The translations under genes were made by a program, and so were the position numbers. 64,000 nucleotides of DNA from Brumimicrobium ulvae. GTDB taxonomy: Bacteria > Bacteroidota > Bacteroidia > Flavobacteriales_D > Crocinitomicaceae. Location of the stretch: NCBI RefSeq assembly GCF_947504225.1, contig NZ_CANNGT010000003.1:182288-246287 (forward strand). Reading direction: 5' to 3'. The notes under the pieces were generated by a model. That model did not search any database and was not told where the DNA came from. It saw nothing but the letters and a program-made list of their open reading frames with translations. Shown in pieces: positions 35,167-45,809 of the stretch (positions are counted from its first letter, which is position 1; each line of letters starts with the position of its first letter).

Positions 35167-36168
35167 ATGGATAAATCTGAACAAATATTAGGAGTTATAG
35201 GAGGCGGTAGTTGGGCTACTGCACTAGTGAAGATTCTTACGGAGAATGTATCAAAGGTGAATTGGTACATGAGAAACGAGGAAGCTGTAGAAAACATTCA
35301 CAAATACCGAAGAAACTTAAAGTACCTTCAGTCTGTAGAATTGAACACAGACAAGATCAATGTCAGCACAGATTTGGTTGAAATTATTCGATCTTCTGAC
35401 ATTATCATTATCGCCACTCCGTCAGCTTTTTTAACTTCATTGTTTGAAGACTTTCCTATTGAACACTTCAAAGGGAAAACTGTATTTTCAGCAGTAAAAG
35501 GAATTATCCCAGAATATCACGCCATTCCCGCACGTTTTATTCATAAGACTTTTGGTACTCCTTATGACCAAATAGGAATAGTTTGTGGACCTTGTCATGC
35601 AGAAGAAGTTGCTTTAGAACGCTTGTCTTATCTTACCATTGTTTGCCAAGACGAAGACATTGCAGATGACATGGCAGATCGATTTAAGACACGTTACATC
35701 AAAACTACAACCTCAGATGACTTGTTTGGTACAGAGTTATCGGCCATCCTCAAAAACGTCTATGCAATTGCTTCAGGTATTTGTGCAGGATTAGGATATG
35801 GAGATAATTTCCAAGCTGTTTTGATCTCCAATGCCATTCAAGAAATAGAAAACTTCATTGATGAAGTCAGCCCAATCCACAGAGATGTAAAAAGTAGTGC
35901 TTATTTGGGTGATTTATTGGTGACTGCCTATTCAAAGTTCTCAAGAAACAGGACTTTTGGATTTATGATTGGGAAAGGGTATTCAGTAAAGATTGCTCAA
36001 ATGGAGATGGATATGATTGCTGAGGGATATTATGCTGTAAAGTCAGTCATGGAAATCAACAAAAAGTTCAATGTTGAAATGCCCATCGTTGAGGCCGTAA
36101 ACAATATTATCTATGAACGTATTTCTCCAGTTATCGAAATGAAGATCCTAACAGATCGATTATCATAA
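35167..36168 (+). CDS. gpsA: NAD(P)-dependent glycerol-3-phosphate dehydrogenase
   Basis: Reduces dihydroxyacetone phosphate to sn-glycerol-3-phosphate for phospholipid synthesis. The N-terminal Rossmann motif reads 'GVIGGGSWATALVKIL', and 'SAVKGI', 'CGPCHAEEV' and 'TELSAILKNVYAIASGICAGL' (containing the catalytic Lys) are conserved GpsA segments. At 333 residues it is full length. It ends 57 bp before the convergent groL, with a long hairpin between. Confidence 0.94.
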   Translation: MDKSEQILGVIGGGSWATALVKILTENVSKVNWYMRNEEAVENIHKYRRNLKYLQSVELNTDKINVSTDLVEIIRSSDIIIIATPSAFLTSLFEDFPIEHFKGKTVFSAVKGIIPEYHAIPARFIHKTFGTPYDQIGIVCGPCHAEEVALERLSYLTIVCQDEDIADDMADRFKTRYIKTTTSDDLFGTELSAILKNVYAIASGICAGLGYGDNFQAVLISNAIQEIENFIDEVSPIHRDVKSSAYLGDLLVTAYSKFSRNRTFGFMIGKGYSVKIAQMEMDMIAEGYYAVKSVMEINKKFNVEMPIVEAVNNIIYERISPVIEMKILTDRLS

Positions 36169-36216
36169 AAAAAAGTGCTTGTTAAGTGTAATTTGCAAAT
36201 CACACCCAACAAGCAC
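36169..36216 (-). terminator. Terminator of groESL (also faces gpsA)
   Basis: Outer stem GTGCTTGTT/AACAAGCAC (36175-36183 and 36208-36216) encloses an inner stem around ATTTGCAAAT. Read on the minus strand it is followed by eight T, suiting termination of groL. Confidence 0.85.
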
Positions 36217-36225
36217 CTCTACAAA

Positions 36226-37875
<1,650 letters not shown>

Positions 37876-37896
37876 TTAATTTTTTAACGTTAATAA

Positions 37897-38172
37897 CTAT
37901 TGAAAAACACCGTATACGTCGGCTTCTTTCATAATCAAGTAAGTTTTTCCTTCAATCTTGATCTCTGTTCCTGAGTACTGACCAAATAAAACAGTATCTC
38001 CTTCTTTAACCGTCATGGGTTCATCTTTCTTACCATTACCAACGGCTACAACTGTTCCTCTTAAAGGTTTTTCTTTAGCTGCATCAGGAATAATGATTCC
38101 ACTAGCTGTTTTTTCTTCGGCAGGTGTGGGCTCAATTAGCACACGATCCGCCAACGGTTTTAATGCTGACAT
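37897..38172 (-). CDS. groS: Co-chaperonin GroES
   Basis: The 91-residue lid of the GroEL cage. '[31 protein letters not shown]' marks the mobile loop region, and '[24 protein letters not shown]' the C-terminal half. It is the first gene of the operon. Upstream (38173-38276) is AT-rich, without a clear primary-sigma promoter or heat-shock palindrome. Confidence 0.97.
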   Translation of the reverse strand: MSALKPLADRVLIEPTPAEEKTASGIIIPDAAKEKPLRGTVVAVGNGKKDEPMTVKEGDTVLFGQYSGTEIKIEGKTYLIMKEADVYGVFQ

Positions 38173-38276
38173 ATTATTTTATTTAAGTTTAATTGAATTT
38201 ATTTTAACTGCTTACTTATAGACCAATTCTGTGCCAATGAAGAATGCTGTATCTTTTGTCAGAAATCCAGAAAAAA

Positions 38277-38315
38277 AAGCAAAAAAAATGTCAGTGCATA
38301 TGACACACTGACATT
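38277..38315 (-). terminator. Terminator of the miaB-secG operon
   Basis: Stem ATGTCAGTG/CACTGACAT with a nine-base loop (38288-38314). On the minus strand it is followed by an eight-T run. It separates secG from groESL, so the two units are transcribed independently. Confidence 0.82.
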
Positions 38316-38380
38316 CAATTTTATTTACTTAAAGTTTAGAAATGACAATCTACCTTCCCTAAACAAGTTTTATTCTTATT

Positions 38381-38677
38381 CTATTCTTGAACTTCATCTC
38401 CTTGAGAAGCTGGCATTTCTGTAGCTGGTGCTTCTTCAACAGGTAGGTTAGCTGGTTGATGATACATCAAAGTCATCGCAATACTCAATACTCCGATGAT
38501 CCCCGCCAAACTCCATGTTGCTTTTTCAATAAAGTCATTGGTTTGCTTAACTCCACCCATTTGGTGAGCTGCACCAAAGTCTGTTGATAATCCTCCTCCT
38601 TTTGGATTCTGCATTAAAACAAGTAATACAAGTAAAACACTCGCAAGGATGATAAGTACAATAAATAAAGTTTCCAT
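38381..38677 (-). CDS. secG: Protein translocase subunit SecG
   Basis: Small SecYEG channel subunit: 98 residues, two hydrophobic helices (about 3-22 and 54-73) with the conserved loop 'LVLMQNPKGGGLSTDFGA' between them. The C-terminal tail is Pro/Glu-rich, as in other Bacteroidota. It is the last gene of a five-gene unit, starting three bases after the acidic protein. Confidence 0.94.
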   Translation of the reverse strand: METLFIVLIILASVLLVLLVLMQNPKGGGLSTDFGAAHQMGGVKQTNDFIEKATWSLAGIIGVLSIAMTLMYHQPANLPVEEAPATEMPASQGDEVQE

Positions 38678-38680
38678 ATT

Positions 38681-39853
38681 TTAATTTAATTTTCTTTTCA
38701 AGGTTTCAATTTGAAGTGCAAAGAAACTCTTTTTTTCTGGAATTTTCAAGATTAATTTTTCATAAGCATCGATTGCCTTCGGATAATTGCCTTGGGCTGC
38801 ATAAATCTTGGCCAGGGTCTCACTCACTGGAAGCCTTGTTTCATCTAGGCTTTCACGTGCTTTTTGCACCGGTGAAAAGAACTCGTTTTTTCTTTTCTCT
38901 ACGCTTAAAATTTCTTTCTTTTTTTCTTTTTCTTCTGGTTTTTCAGGTGCTTTTTCTTCTTCCTGAGGTAATTCCTTCGATTTTTGAGGAGTATCCTCTG
39001 GTTTTTCAGCTTCGGCAAAAGGCATCATCCATGAAGTGAAAGTTTTTAATCCACTCTCTGGTTTTTCAACTTCTTTTTCTTCAGCCTCACTCTCTTCGCC
39101 TACTTCATTTTCGGCACTTTCCTCTATTGTCGGTAAATCAAACTCAATTGAAACGGTGTCTTCTTCGTCTTCCTTCGGCTTATCTAATTGTTTTAAACGA
39201 GCAACATGATACGTTTCCTCGGATTCTTGGTCGACTTCTAAATAAATTGAGGAGCTAACCGCATGCGCCAAAATATCCCGTTCTAAGTCGCCTACTTTTT
39301 TCAGGTCCTTTTTCTCTGCTTGTTCAAGCTCCTCCTCTCTTGGAACTTCTGCTTCTTGGCCGACTTCATCCTCGCTTGAAACAACACCTTGCACTTCCTC
39401 CCTTTCTGAGTCAACTCCCTCTTCAACTTGAACTTCATCAGTTAAATCAAACACTACTTTTTCTTCAGGTTCGGGTGCAGGTTCTTCTGTTGTTAGAACC
39501 TCCTCCTTTTCATCATCTTCTATCTGAATCTTCTCGGTTGAGTCTACAAAAGACTCGTGTTTTGCATCTTCTATTTCAACATCAACTGCAGTTTCACTTT
39601 CTTGACCCACCACTTCATCTACGTAATGAATCAAATGAAAAAGTTGAGAACGGTCGGGAATGCGATAGGCATGATTTTTCAGCTCTGCTTCAAACTGAAT
39701 GGTGTTGTGCATCGACAAACCTTTGAGGTACAATTGTGAAAATACCGCAGCAAAAGGATAGCGCTCCGCCAATTGACGTAGCTGTTCTAAATCCTCCAGT
39801 TTTATCAATTCTGGTTGATCAATTCTTTTCGATATTTCTACAAAGTTTAACAT
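38681..39853 (-). CDS. Acidic TPR-tail protein of unknown function
   Basis: A 390-residue cytoplasmic protein. A helical N-terminal domain (about 1-85, '[19 protein letters not shown]') is followed by a long, highly acidic, low-complexity linker (about 95-335, rich in Glu-Glu, Pro-Glu and Lys-Glu). A short C-terminal helical hairpin resembles one TPR ('[21 protein letters not shown]'). Homologues sit at the same place between lptE and secG in other Flavobacteriales (my recollection), which suggests a conserved link to envelope biogenesis, but no function is known. It overlaps the lptE stop. Confidence 0.75.
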   Translation of the reverse strand: MLNFVEISKRIDQPELIKLEDLEQLRQLAERYPFAAVFSQLYLKGLSMHNTIQFEAELKNHAYRIPDRSQLFHLIHYVDEVVGQESETAVDVEIEDAKHESFVDSTEKIQIEDDEKEEVLTTEEPAPEPEEKVVFDLTDEVQVEEGVDSEREEVQGVVSSEDEVGQEAEVPREEELEQAEKKDLKKVGDLERDILAHAVSSSIYLEVDQESEETYHVARLKQLDKPKEDEEDTVSIEFDLPTIEESAENEVGEESEAEEKEVEKPESGLKTFTSWMMPFAEAEKPEDTPQKSKELPQEEEKAPEKPEEKEKKKEILSVEKRKNEFFSPVQKARESLDETRLPVSETLAKIYAAQGNYPKAIDAYEKLILKIPEKKSFFALQIETLKRKLN

Positions 39854-40362
39854 TACCAGTTCGAAAGTAACTTATTTAAAACATCTTGCACTATTTGATC
39901 GTTAATTTCTTCTAACAATTGTGCTTGAATTGCTCCCACATCTTGTGTCGCATCAAAGTCTGCAAACCGTGAACTACTTAATTCCATCAACTCCTCCTCA
40001 GGTGCAGAAATAAATATCTCAAAACTCGCGCGAATAGTTAATCTATTTTTTACATCTGCGGCATTATCTTGTAAAGATAAAGGCGTAACTGTATAAGAAT
40101 CTACAGCACCTGTTACAATAATTTGAGGATCTTCATCTTCATCAGTAACTAAAGTTAAACCCACTCTATTCTGAATAGCATCTTTTACCAACTCGGTTAA
40201 TTCTGAGGAATAACTAATAGGTGCGTTAGGCGCTTTATTCTCTAATGTGCTAACCATAAATCTTTTCCATTCGGGCGGAACACTTCCATCGCGAAAAGAA
40301 ATACTTGTGGGCCAACAAGAAGTAAACAAAAGGGCCACTATAGATAAAAGGAGTATTCTCAT
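39853..40362 (-). CDS. lptE: LptE-like LPS-assembly lipoprotein
   Basis: Outer-membrane lipoprotein that plugs LptD and helps insert lipopolysaccharide. 169 residues with a signal peptide and lipobox 'LFTSC' (Cys16). The following sequence fits the Bacteroidota LptE family: '[20 protein letters not shown]' and '[19 protein letters not shown]'. It lies 14 bp after the sigma-54 activator and overlaps the next gene. lptD is not in the window. Confidence 0.85.
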   Translation of the reverse strand: MRILLLSIVALLFTSCWPTSISFRDGSVPPEWKRFMVSTLENKAPNAPISYSSELTELVKDAIQNRVGLTLVTDEDEDPQIIVTGAVDSYTVTPLSLQDNAADVKNRLTIRASFEIFISAPEEELMELSSSRFADFDATQDVGAIQAQLLEEINDQIVQDVLNKLLSNW

Positions 40363-40376
40363 TGTTTAGCCTCGGC

Positions 40377-41645
40377 TTATTTTAAATTATATTCTTTAAT
40401 TTTTCGGTATAAAGTTCGCTCAGAAATCCCCAGCTCTTTAGCTGCGTCCTTTCTTTTACCATTATGCTTTTCTAAAGCTTTTTTCACAAACTCCTTTTCT
40501 CTTTCTTCCAAAGACAAAGATTCTTCTACCTCAATATGTTCTTGATAATCGCTATCTACAATCGTCATCTCATCTTGCTCCGAAAATGAACTCACTTCAT
40601 TTACCTCGTCTCTTACTCCTGATTCCAACAATCGTTTACTGTCTTCATTCGAAATATCGGAGTAAACACGATTCAAAACATCTCGTTGAGTCCCCGTTAA
40701 ATCAACGTCTTTATTTCCATTCAACAATTCAATCACCAGCTTTTTCAACTCGTTCATGTCTCTTTTCATGTCAAACAAAAACTTATAAATCAACTCTCGA
40801 TCTGAAAAAGCGTCTTTCCCTTCACTTCCTTCCGTCCCAACAATTGAAGGCACCCCTGAAATAACCTCTTCAGGAAGATAGGATTTCATTTTTTGCAAAG
40901 AAATATCTCGATCACTTTCGATTACAGAAATTTGTTCCACAACGTTTTTTAACTGTCTAATATTTCCTGGCCAATTATACTTTTCTAAAGCGAATATTGC
41001 TTCATCACTAAGCTTAATGGAGGGCATTCTATATTTTTCAGCAAAATCAGCTGCAAACTTTCGAAACAACAAATGAATATCTTCTTTTCTTTCTCTTAAA
41101 GGTGGTAGTTTTATGGGAACCGTACTTAAACGATAGAGTAAATCTTCTCTGAACTTATTTTTTCTGATCGCTTCAGTCATATTCTCATTGGTCGCTGCAA
41201 CTACACGAACATTCGTTTTGATCACCTTTGAAGAACCTACCCTGATGAACTCTCCAGTTTCTAAAACACGTAACAATCGAACTTGAGTTTGTTGGGGTAA
41301 TTCAGCAACTTCATCCAAGAAAATCGTTCCACCATCTGCTTCTTCGAAATATCCTTTTCGACTTCCACTAGCACCTGTAAAAGCACCTTTTTCGTGACCA
41401 AAAAGTTCAGAATCTATCGTTCCTTCAGGAATTGCACCACAGTTTACTGCGATGTAACTTCCGTGCTTCCTCGTACTTAAATGATGAATCACTTGAGGAA
41501 TAATTTCCTTTCCTGTTCCACTCTCCCCCGTTACCAATACAGAAATATCTGTAGGTGCAACCTGAATTGCAACTTCAAGCGCACGATTCAACCCAGGGGC
41601 ATTACCGATAATTCCAAACCTCTGTTTGATTTGCTGAATATTCAT
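40377..41645 (-). CDS. Sigma-54-dependent transcriptional activator without a sensor domain
   Basis: A 422-residue bacterial enhancer-binding protein. It begins directly with the AAA+ domain: Walker A 'GESGTGKE' (40-47), the sigma-54 contact loop 'GAFTGA' (87-92) and Walker B 'GGTIFLDE' (105-112). A variable acidic stretch (about 260-370) follows, then a Fis-type helix-turn-helix at the C-terminus ('GKRKDAAKELGISERTLYRKIKEY'). There is no receiver, PAS or GAF domain, so control probably comes from expression level or a partner protein. Targets are not known. It is cotranscribed with miaB, lptE and secG. Confidence 0.92.
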   Translation of the reverse strand: MNIQQIKQRFGIIGNAPGLNRALEVAIQVAPTDISVLVTGESGTGKEIIPQVIHHLSTRKHGSYIAVNCGAIPEGTIDSELFGHEKGAFTGASGSRKGYFEEADGGTIFLDEVAELPQQTQVRLLRVLETGEFIRVGSSKVIKTNVRVVAATNENMTEAIRKNKFREDLLYRLSTVPIKLPPLRERKEDIHLLFRKFAADFAEKYRMPSIKLSDEAIFALEKYNWPGNIRQLKNVVEQISVIESDRDISLQKMKSYLPEEVISGVPSIVGTEGSEGKDAFSDRELIYKFLFDMKRDMNELKKLVIELLNGNKDVDLTGTQRDVLNRVYSDISNEDSKRLLESGVRDEVNEVSSFSEQDEMTIVDSDYQEHIEVEESLSLEEREKEFVKKALEKHNGKRKDAAKELGISERTLYRKIKEYNLK

Positions 41646-41660
41646 ATCACTTATCGATTA

Positions 41661-43088
41661 TTAGTCCTCTACAATTTCTCCCGATAAAGACGCATGTGTA
41701 CAATCTGTAATGCGAACCATCACGTAGTCTCCTACATTTGCATTTTTACGATCAAAGATAACTTTATGATTTCTATCTGTACGTCCCATCAAACGATCTG
41801 AAGAACGTTTTGACTCAGTTTCTGCAAGCACTTCGAGTACTTTCCCGATTTGCTCTTTGTTGATGGCTAAACTGTGCGTATGCTGAAGTTCAATAATTTG
41901 TTCCAAACGTTTTTGCTTCACCTCTTCTGGAATATCATCTTCGTATTTTCTTTCCGCTAAAGTCTTTGGACGCTCAGAATATTTATACATATAAGCGGCA
42001 TCGTATTTCACCTCTCTCATTATAGAAAGCGTGTCTTGATGTTGCTCTTCTGTTTCTCCACAGAAACCTGTAATAATATCAGTCGAAATACCACATTCTG
42101 GAATAATTCGATTGATGGCCTCTATTCTATTCATATACCACTCACGTGTATAGCCCCTGTTCATTTTTTTCAACACATCGCTGTTTCCTGATTGAACAGG
42201 AAGATGGATATAGTTACAAATATTATCATGCTTCGCAATGGCGTGTAGCACATCATCGGTCATGTCTTTCGGATGAGAAGTTGAAAAACGAATTCGAAGT
42301 TTAGGGTGAACTGCTGCAACCATCTCCAATAACTGAGCAAAATTAGTCGTAGGCTTTGTTTCATCTTTTATTTCTCCTTTACTCGTCATATTCCAACGGT
42401 AAGAATCTACGTTTTGTCCCAACAAGGTAACTTCTCTATATCCAGCATTGAACAATGCCCCACACTCCTGAACGATGGTGTGAGGATCTCTACTACGTTC
42501 TCTTCCTCTGGTAAATGGAACAACACAGAAAGAACACATATTATCACACCCTCGTGTAATACTTACAAATCCTGTTACACCGTTTTTATCTAAACGCACA
42601 GGACTAATATCTGCATATGTTTCATCACGTGAAAGTAAAACATTAACTGCTTTTTGCCCTCCATCAACCTCTTCGATTAATCCTGGTAAATCTCGGTAAG
42701 AATCTGGACCAGCAACCAAATCAACGAGCTTTTCTTCTTCAAGCAAGTTCGTTTTCAAACGCTCAGCCATACAACCAAGAATACCTATAACAAGTCCTGG
42801 TCTTTGCTTCTTTGCTCTATTGAATTGCTTCAGTCGATTTCTAATTCTTTGCTCTGCGTTTTCTCTAATACTACACGTATTGATCAAAATAACATCTGCC
42901 TCTGCAGACTCTTGTGTGGTCGAGAATCCTTGGTTAATTAAAATGGATGCTACAACCTCACTATCTGAGAAATTCATTGCGCATCCATAACTTTCTAGAT
43001 AGAGTTTTTTACCCCCTTCTTTATTGTCCATTGAGATCGCTTCCCCTTGGCGACTCTCATCCATATCTTTATCTAAAACAATTCCCAT
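41661..43088 (-). CDS. miaB: tRNA-2-methylthio-N6-isopentenyladenosine methylthiotransferase MiaB
   Basis: Radical-SAM enzyme that adds the methylthio group to i6A37 of tRNAs reading UNN codons. The N-terminal domain holds the auxiliary-cluster cysteines Cys36, Cys72 and Cys106 ('[12 protein letters not shown]', '[11 protein letters not shown]', 'LGCMAER'). The radical-SAM cluster is Cys181, Cys185 and Cys188 ('[10 protein letters not shown]'). A TRAM domain (about 405-470) closes the protein. 475 residues. The ATG at 43088 is used; Met20 is an alternative. It heads the miaB-to-secG unit and has a good promoter. Confidence 0.96.
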   Translation of the reverse strand: MGIVLDKDMDESRQGEAISMDNKEGGKKLYLESYGCAMNFSDSEVVASILINQGFSTTQESAEADVILINTCSIRENAEQRIRNRLKQFNRAKKQRPGLVIGILGCMAERLKTNLLEEEKLVDLVAGPDSYRDLPGLIEEVDGGQKAVNVLLSRDETYADISPVRLDKNGVTGFVSITRGCDNMCSFCVVPFTRGRERSRDPHTIVQECGALFNAGYREVTLLGQNVDSYRWNMTSKGEIKDETKPTTNFAQLLEMVAAVHPKLRIRFSTSHPKDMTDDVLHAIAKHDNICNYIHLPVQSGNSDVLKKMNRGYTREWYMNRIEAINRIIPECGISTDIITGFCGETEEQHQDTLSIMREVKYDAAYMYKYSERPKTLAERKYEDDIPEEVKQKRLEQIIELQHTHSLAINKEQIGKVLEVLAETESKRSSDRLMGRTDRNHKVIFDRKNANVGDYVMVRITDCTHASLSGEIVED

Positions 43089-43113
43089 CGATGAATATCT
43101 ATTTTATGAACTG

Positions 43114-43143
43114 CAAAGATATTGTTTCTTCTGATAGTGTCAA
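43114..43143 (-). promoter_or_regulatory. Promoter of the miaB-secG operon
   Basis: On the minus strand: TTG (43141-43143), a 19-base spacer and a perfect -7 box TATCTTTG (43114-43121). The miaB ATG is 25 bp downstream. Confidence 0.75.
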
Positions 43144-43269
43144 AATGTCAGTCGCTAATTTTTATAAATAGTTGAATAAAATCAATAAATAAGCGAATAA
43201 TTCTCAACTAATATAATGTAATTATAAAGCGTAAAGTGAAAAGGAAAAAGAAGTTAAATCGCAATAAAG

Positions 43270-43301
43270 TTTGTATTTCGTATTAATTTGGAGTTATTTT
43301 G
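43270..43301 (+). promoter_or_regulatory. Likely promoter of topA
   Basis: TTTG at 43270-43273, a 20-base spacer and TTATTTTG at 43294-43301 (one mismatch to TAnnTTTG). The start codon is 37 bp downstream. Confidence 0.5.
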
Positions 43302-43338
43302 CACTCAATTTCAGAAAAAGTATTTAACGAATATCACT

Positions 43339-45723
43339 ATGGCAAAAAATTTAGTTATCGTAGAGTCTCCCGCAAAAGCAAAAACAATTGAAGGCTATTT
43401 AGGCAAAGATTTTCTTGTTATGTCTAGTTATGGTCACGTAAGAGACTTGGCAAAAAAAGGTGTAGCGATTGACATCGAAAACGATTTTAAGCCAAACTAT
43501 GAAATTAGCCCCGATAAGAAAACAGTCATCTCCGACCTTAAAAAACACGTTAAAGCGGCAGATACTGTATGGTTAGCAACGGATGAGGACCGTGAGGGTG
43601 AGGCCATTTCTTGGCACCTTTACGAAACGCTAAAACTTCAAAACAAAGACACAAAGCGTATTACTTTTAATGAAATTACAAAAACAGCTGTCCAAAAAGC
43701 AATTCAAGAACCTCGTCAAATCAACCAAGAATTGGTGAACGCACAACAAGCAAGACGTGTTTTAGATAGACTAGTAGGTTTCGAACTCTCTCCAGTTTTA
43801 TGGAAAAAAGTAAAACCTAGCTTATCAGCAGGTAGAGTTCAATCTGTTGCCGTTCGATTGATCGTTGAGAGGGAAAGAGAAATTATGAACTTCACTCCAG
43901 AAAGTTACTTTAGAGTAGTTGGAGATTTTGCTGAAGGAAAAGATAAGATTACCGCAACATTATCCAGAAACATTGGTACAGATAAAGAAGTAGAATCTTT
44001 CCTTGCAGATTGCGACAAAGCAACATTTAAGGTGACTGATGTGACCAAAAAGCCAGGAGTTAAAAACCCGAGCGCTCCATTCATCACCTCTACCCTTCAG
44101 CAAGAAGCCAGTTTAAAATTAGGCTTTAGCGTTTCCCGTACAATGAGGGTCGCACAAAGTTTATACGAGGCTGGACTCATTACATATATGAGAACAGACA
44201 GTGTTAACCTTTCTGAAACCGCAATGGAAGGTGCAAAAAACACCATCATCAAAGATTACGGACCAGAATACAGTAATCCTAAAAAATACAAAAGTAAAAG
44301 TGCAGGAGCCCAAGAAGCCCATGAGGCCATTCGCCCTACAAACTTTGATGTATCTTCTGTAAACAAAGGGAAAGACGAAGATCGCCTTTATGACTTAATT
44401 TGGAAACGCTCCATCGCGTCCCAAATGAGCCCAGCAAAACTTGAAAGAACAACTATAAAAATAGGAGCACCTTCTGTTAAAGATTTATTTGTTGCTAAAG
44501 GAGAGGTCATCAAATTCGATGGCTTCCTTAAAGTCTACTTAGAGTCTAAAATGGACGAAGACGATGAAGACGACAAAGCACTTGAAGGCTTACTTCCTGA
44601 CTTAAAAGTAGGAACAGACCTTTCTACCCTATCAATTGTTGCACGTGAACGCTTTTCAAAACCAGCAGCACGCTATGTTGAAGCATCTTTAGTTAAGAAA
44701 TTAGAAGAACTAGGAATCGGTAGACCTTCAACTTATGCACCTACAATATCCACAATTCAAAAAAGAGGATATGTCGAAAAAAAGGAAAGAGAAGGAACTG
44801 AAAGAAAGTACCTTATTTACACCTTAGACAATAACGGTACACACAAAGAGGAAGCTACTGAAATAACCGGTAGAGACCGCAACAGACTTTCTCCTTCTGA
44901 TATTGGAATGGTGGTAACTGATTTTTTGGTAGAACACTTTGGAGACATTTTAAATTACAACTTCACCGCAGAAGTAGAACAACAATTTGACGAGATTGCA
45001 AATGGAATGAAAGAATGGACAGAAATGATTAAGAATTTCTATGATCCTTTCCACAAAACTGTTGAAGATACTTTAGAGCACTCTGAACGTGCTTCAGGAG
45101 AACGTTATTTAGGAGAACATCCAAAAACCGGCGAAAAAGTAATCGTTCGCATTGGTCGCTATGGACCAATGGCACAAATTGGAGATACGGAAGGAGAAAA
45201 AAAGGCACAATTTGCAAGCTTGAGACCTAACCAATCAATAGAAACCATAACTTTTGAAGAGGTTATGGATCTATTCAAACTCCCTAGAGAGTTAGGAGAA
45301 TTTGAAGGTAAAGTAGTAAAAGCAAACATTGGTCGTTTCGGTCCATACGTTCAACATGACGGGAAATTTGTTTCGATTAAGGAAGATGATCCAATGGACA
45401 TCGCGCTAGATAGAGCAATCGAGCTAATTAAGGAAAAAAGAATTGAAGACGCTAAAAAACTAATCAAAACATTCCCAGAAGACGAAAACATGCAACTATT
45501 GAATGGACGCTGGGGACCTTACCTTAAAATTGGCAAAAAGAACTTCAAACTTCCTAAAGACATTGAAGAGGTAGATCAACTTACCTACGAACAATGTGTT
45601 GAAATTTCTGAAAATCAGCCAAAGAAAACAACAAAGAAAAAAGCACCGGCTAAAAAGAAAACCACAGCTAAAAAAACTGCTGCAAAGAAAAAGCCCGCTG
45701 CAAAAACAACGAAGAAAAAGTAG
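43339..45723 (+). CDS. topA: DNA topoisomerase I
   Basis: Type IA topoisomerase that relaxes negative supercoils. 794 residues from the ATG at 43339 (the frame is open from 43288 but lacks a better start). The toprim domain begins with 'VIVESPAKAKTIEGYLG', with 'DEDREGEAISWH' near 80. The catalytic tyrosine is Tyr283 in 'LITYMRTDSVNLS'. After about 560 there are C-terminal toprim-associated repeats ('GRYGPMAQIGD', 'GRFGPYVQHDGKFV', 'GRWGPYLKIGKKNFKLP') instead of zinc fingers. A 35-residue Lys/Ala/Thr tail, much like a histone tail, ends the protein. Confidence 0.96.
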   Translation: MAKNLVIVESPAKAKTIEGYLGKDFLVMSSYGHVRDLAKKGVAIDIENDFKPNYEISPDKKTVISDLKKHVKAADTVWLATDEDREGEAISWHLYETLKLQNKDTKRITFNEITKTAVQKAIQEPRQINQELVNAQQARRVLDRLVGFELSPVLWKKVKPSLSAGRVQSVAVRLIVEREREIMNFTPESYFRVVGDFAEGKDKITATLSRNIGTDKEVESFLADCDKATFKVTDVTKKPGVKNPSAPFITSTLQQEASLKLGFSVSRTMRVAQSLYEAGLITYMRTDSVNLSETAMEGAKNTIIKDYGPEYSNPKKYKSKSAGAQEAHEAIRPTNFDVSSVNKGKDEDRLYDLIWKRSIASQMSPAKLERTTIKIGAPSVKDLFVAKGEVIKFDGFLKVYLESKMDEDDEDDKALEGLLPDLKVGTDLSTLSIVARERFSKPAARYVEASLVKKLEELGIGRPSTYAPTISTIQKRGYVEKKEREGTERKYLIYTLDNNGTHKEEATEITGRDRNRLSPSDIGMVVTDFLVEHFGDILNYNFTAEVEQQFDEIANGMKEWTEMIKNFYDPFHKTVEDTLEHSERASGERYLGEHPKTGEKVIVRIGRYGPMAQIGDTEGEKKAQFASLRPNQSIETITFEEVMDLFKLPRELGEFEGKVVKANIGRFGPYVQHDGKFVSIKEDDPMDIALDRAIELIKEKRIEDAKKLIKTFPEDENMQLLNGRWGPYLKIGKKNFKLPKDIEEVDQLTYEQCVEISENQPKKTTKKKAPAKKKTTAKKTAAKKKPAAKTTKKK

Positions 45724-45809
45724 TTATTGAGAATTGAATGTGTATTACTTCTACAACAAAGTGATATTTCACATCAATGCTTGAATTATATTTGTTGAAA
45801 AGCAACAAG

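Noticed and set aside
39340-39726. A 128-codon plus-strand frame rich in Leu
   Set aside because: It is the antisense of the Glu-rich linker of the acidic TPR-tail protein; Glu codons read backwards give Leu/Phe/Ser.
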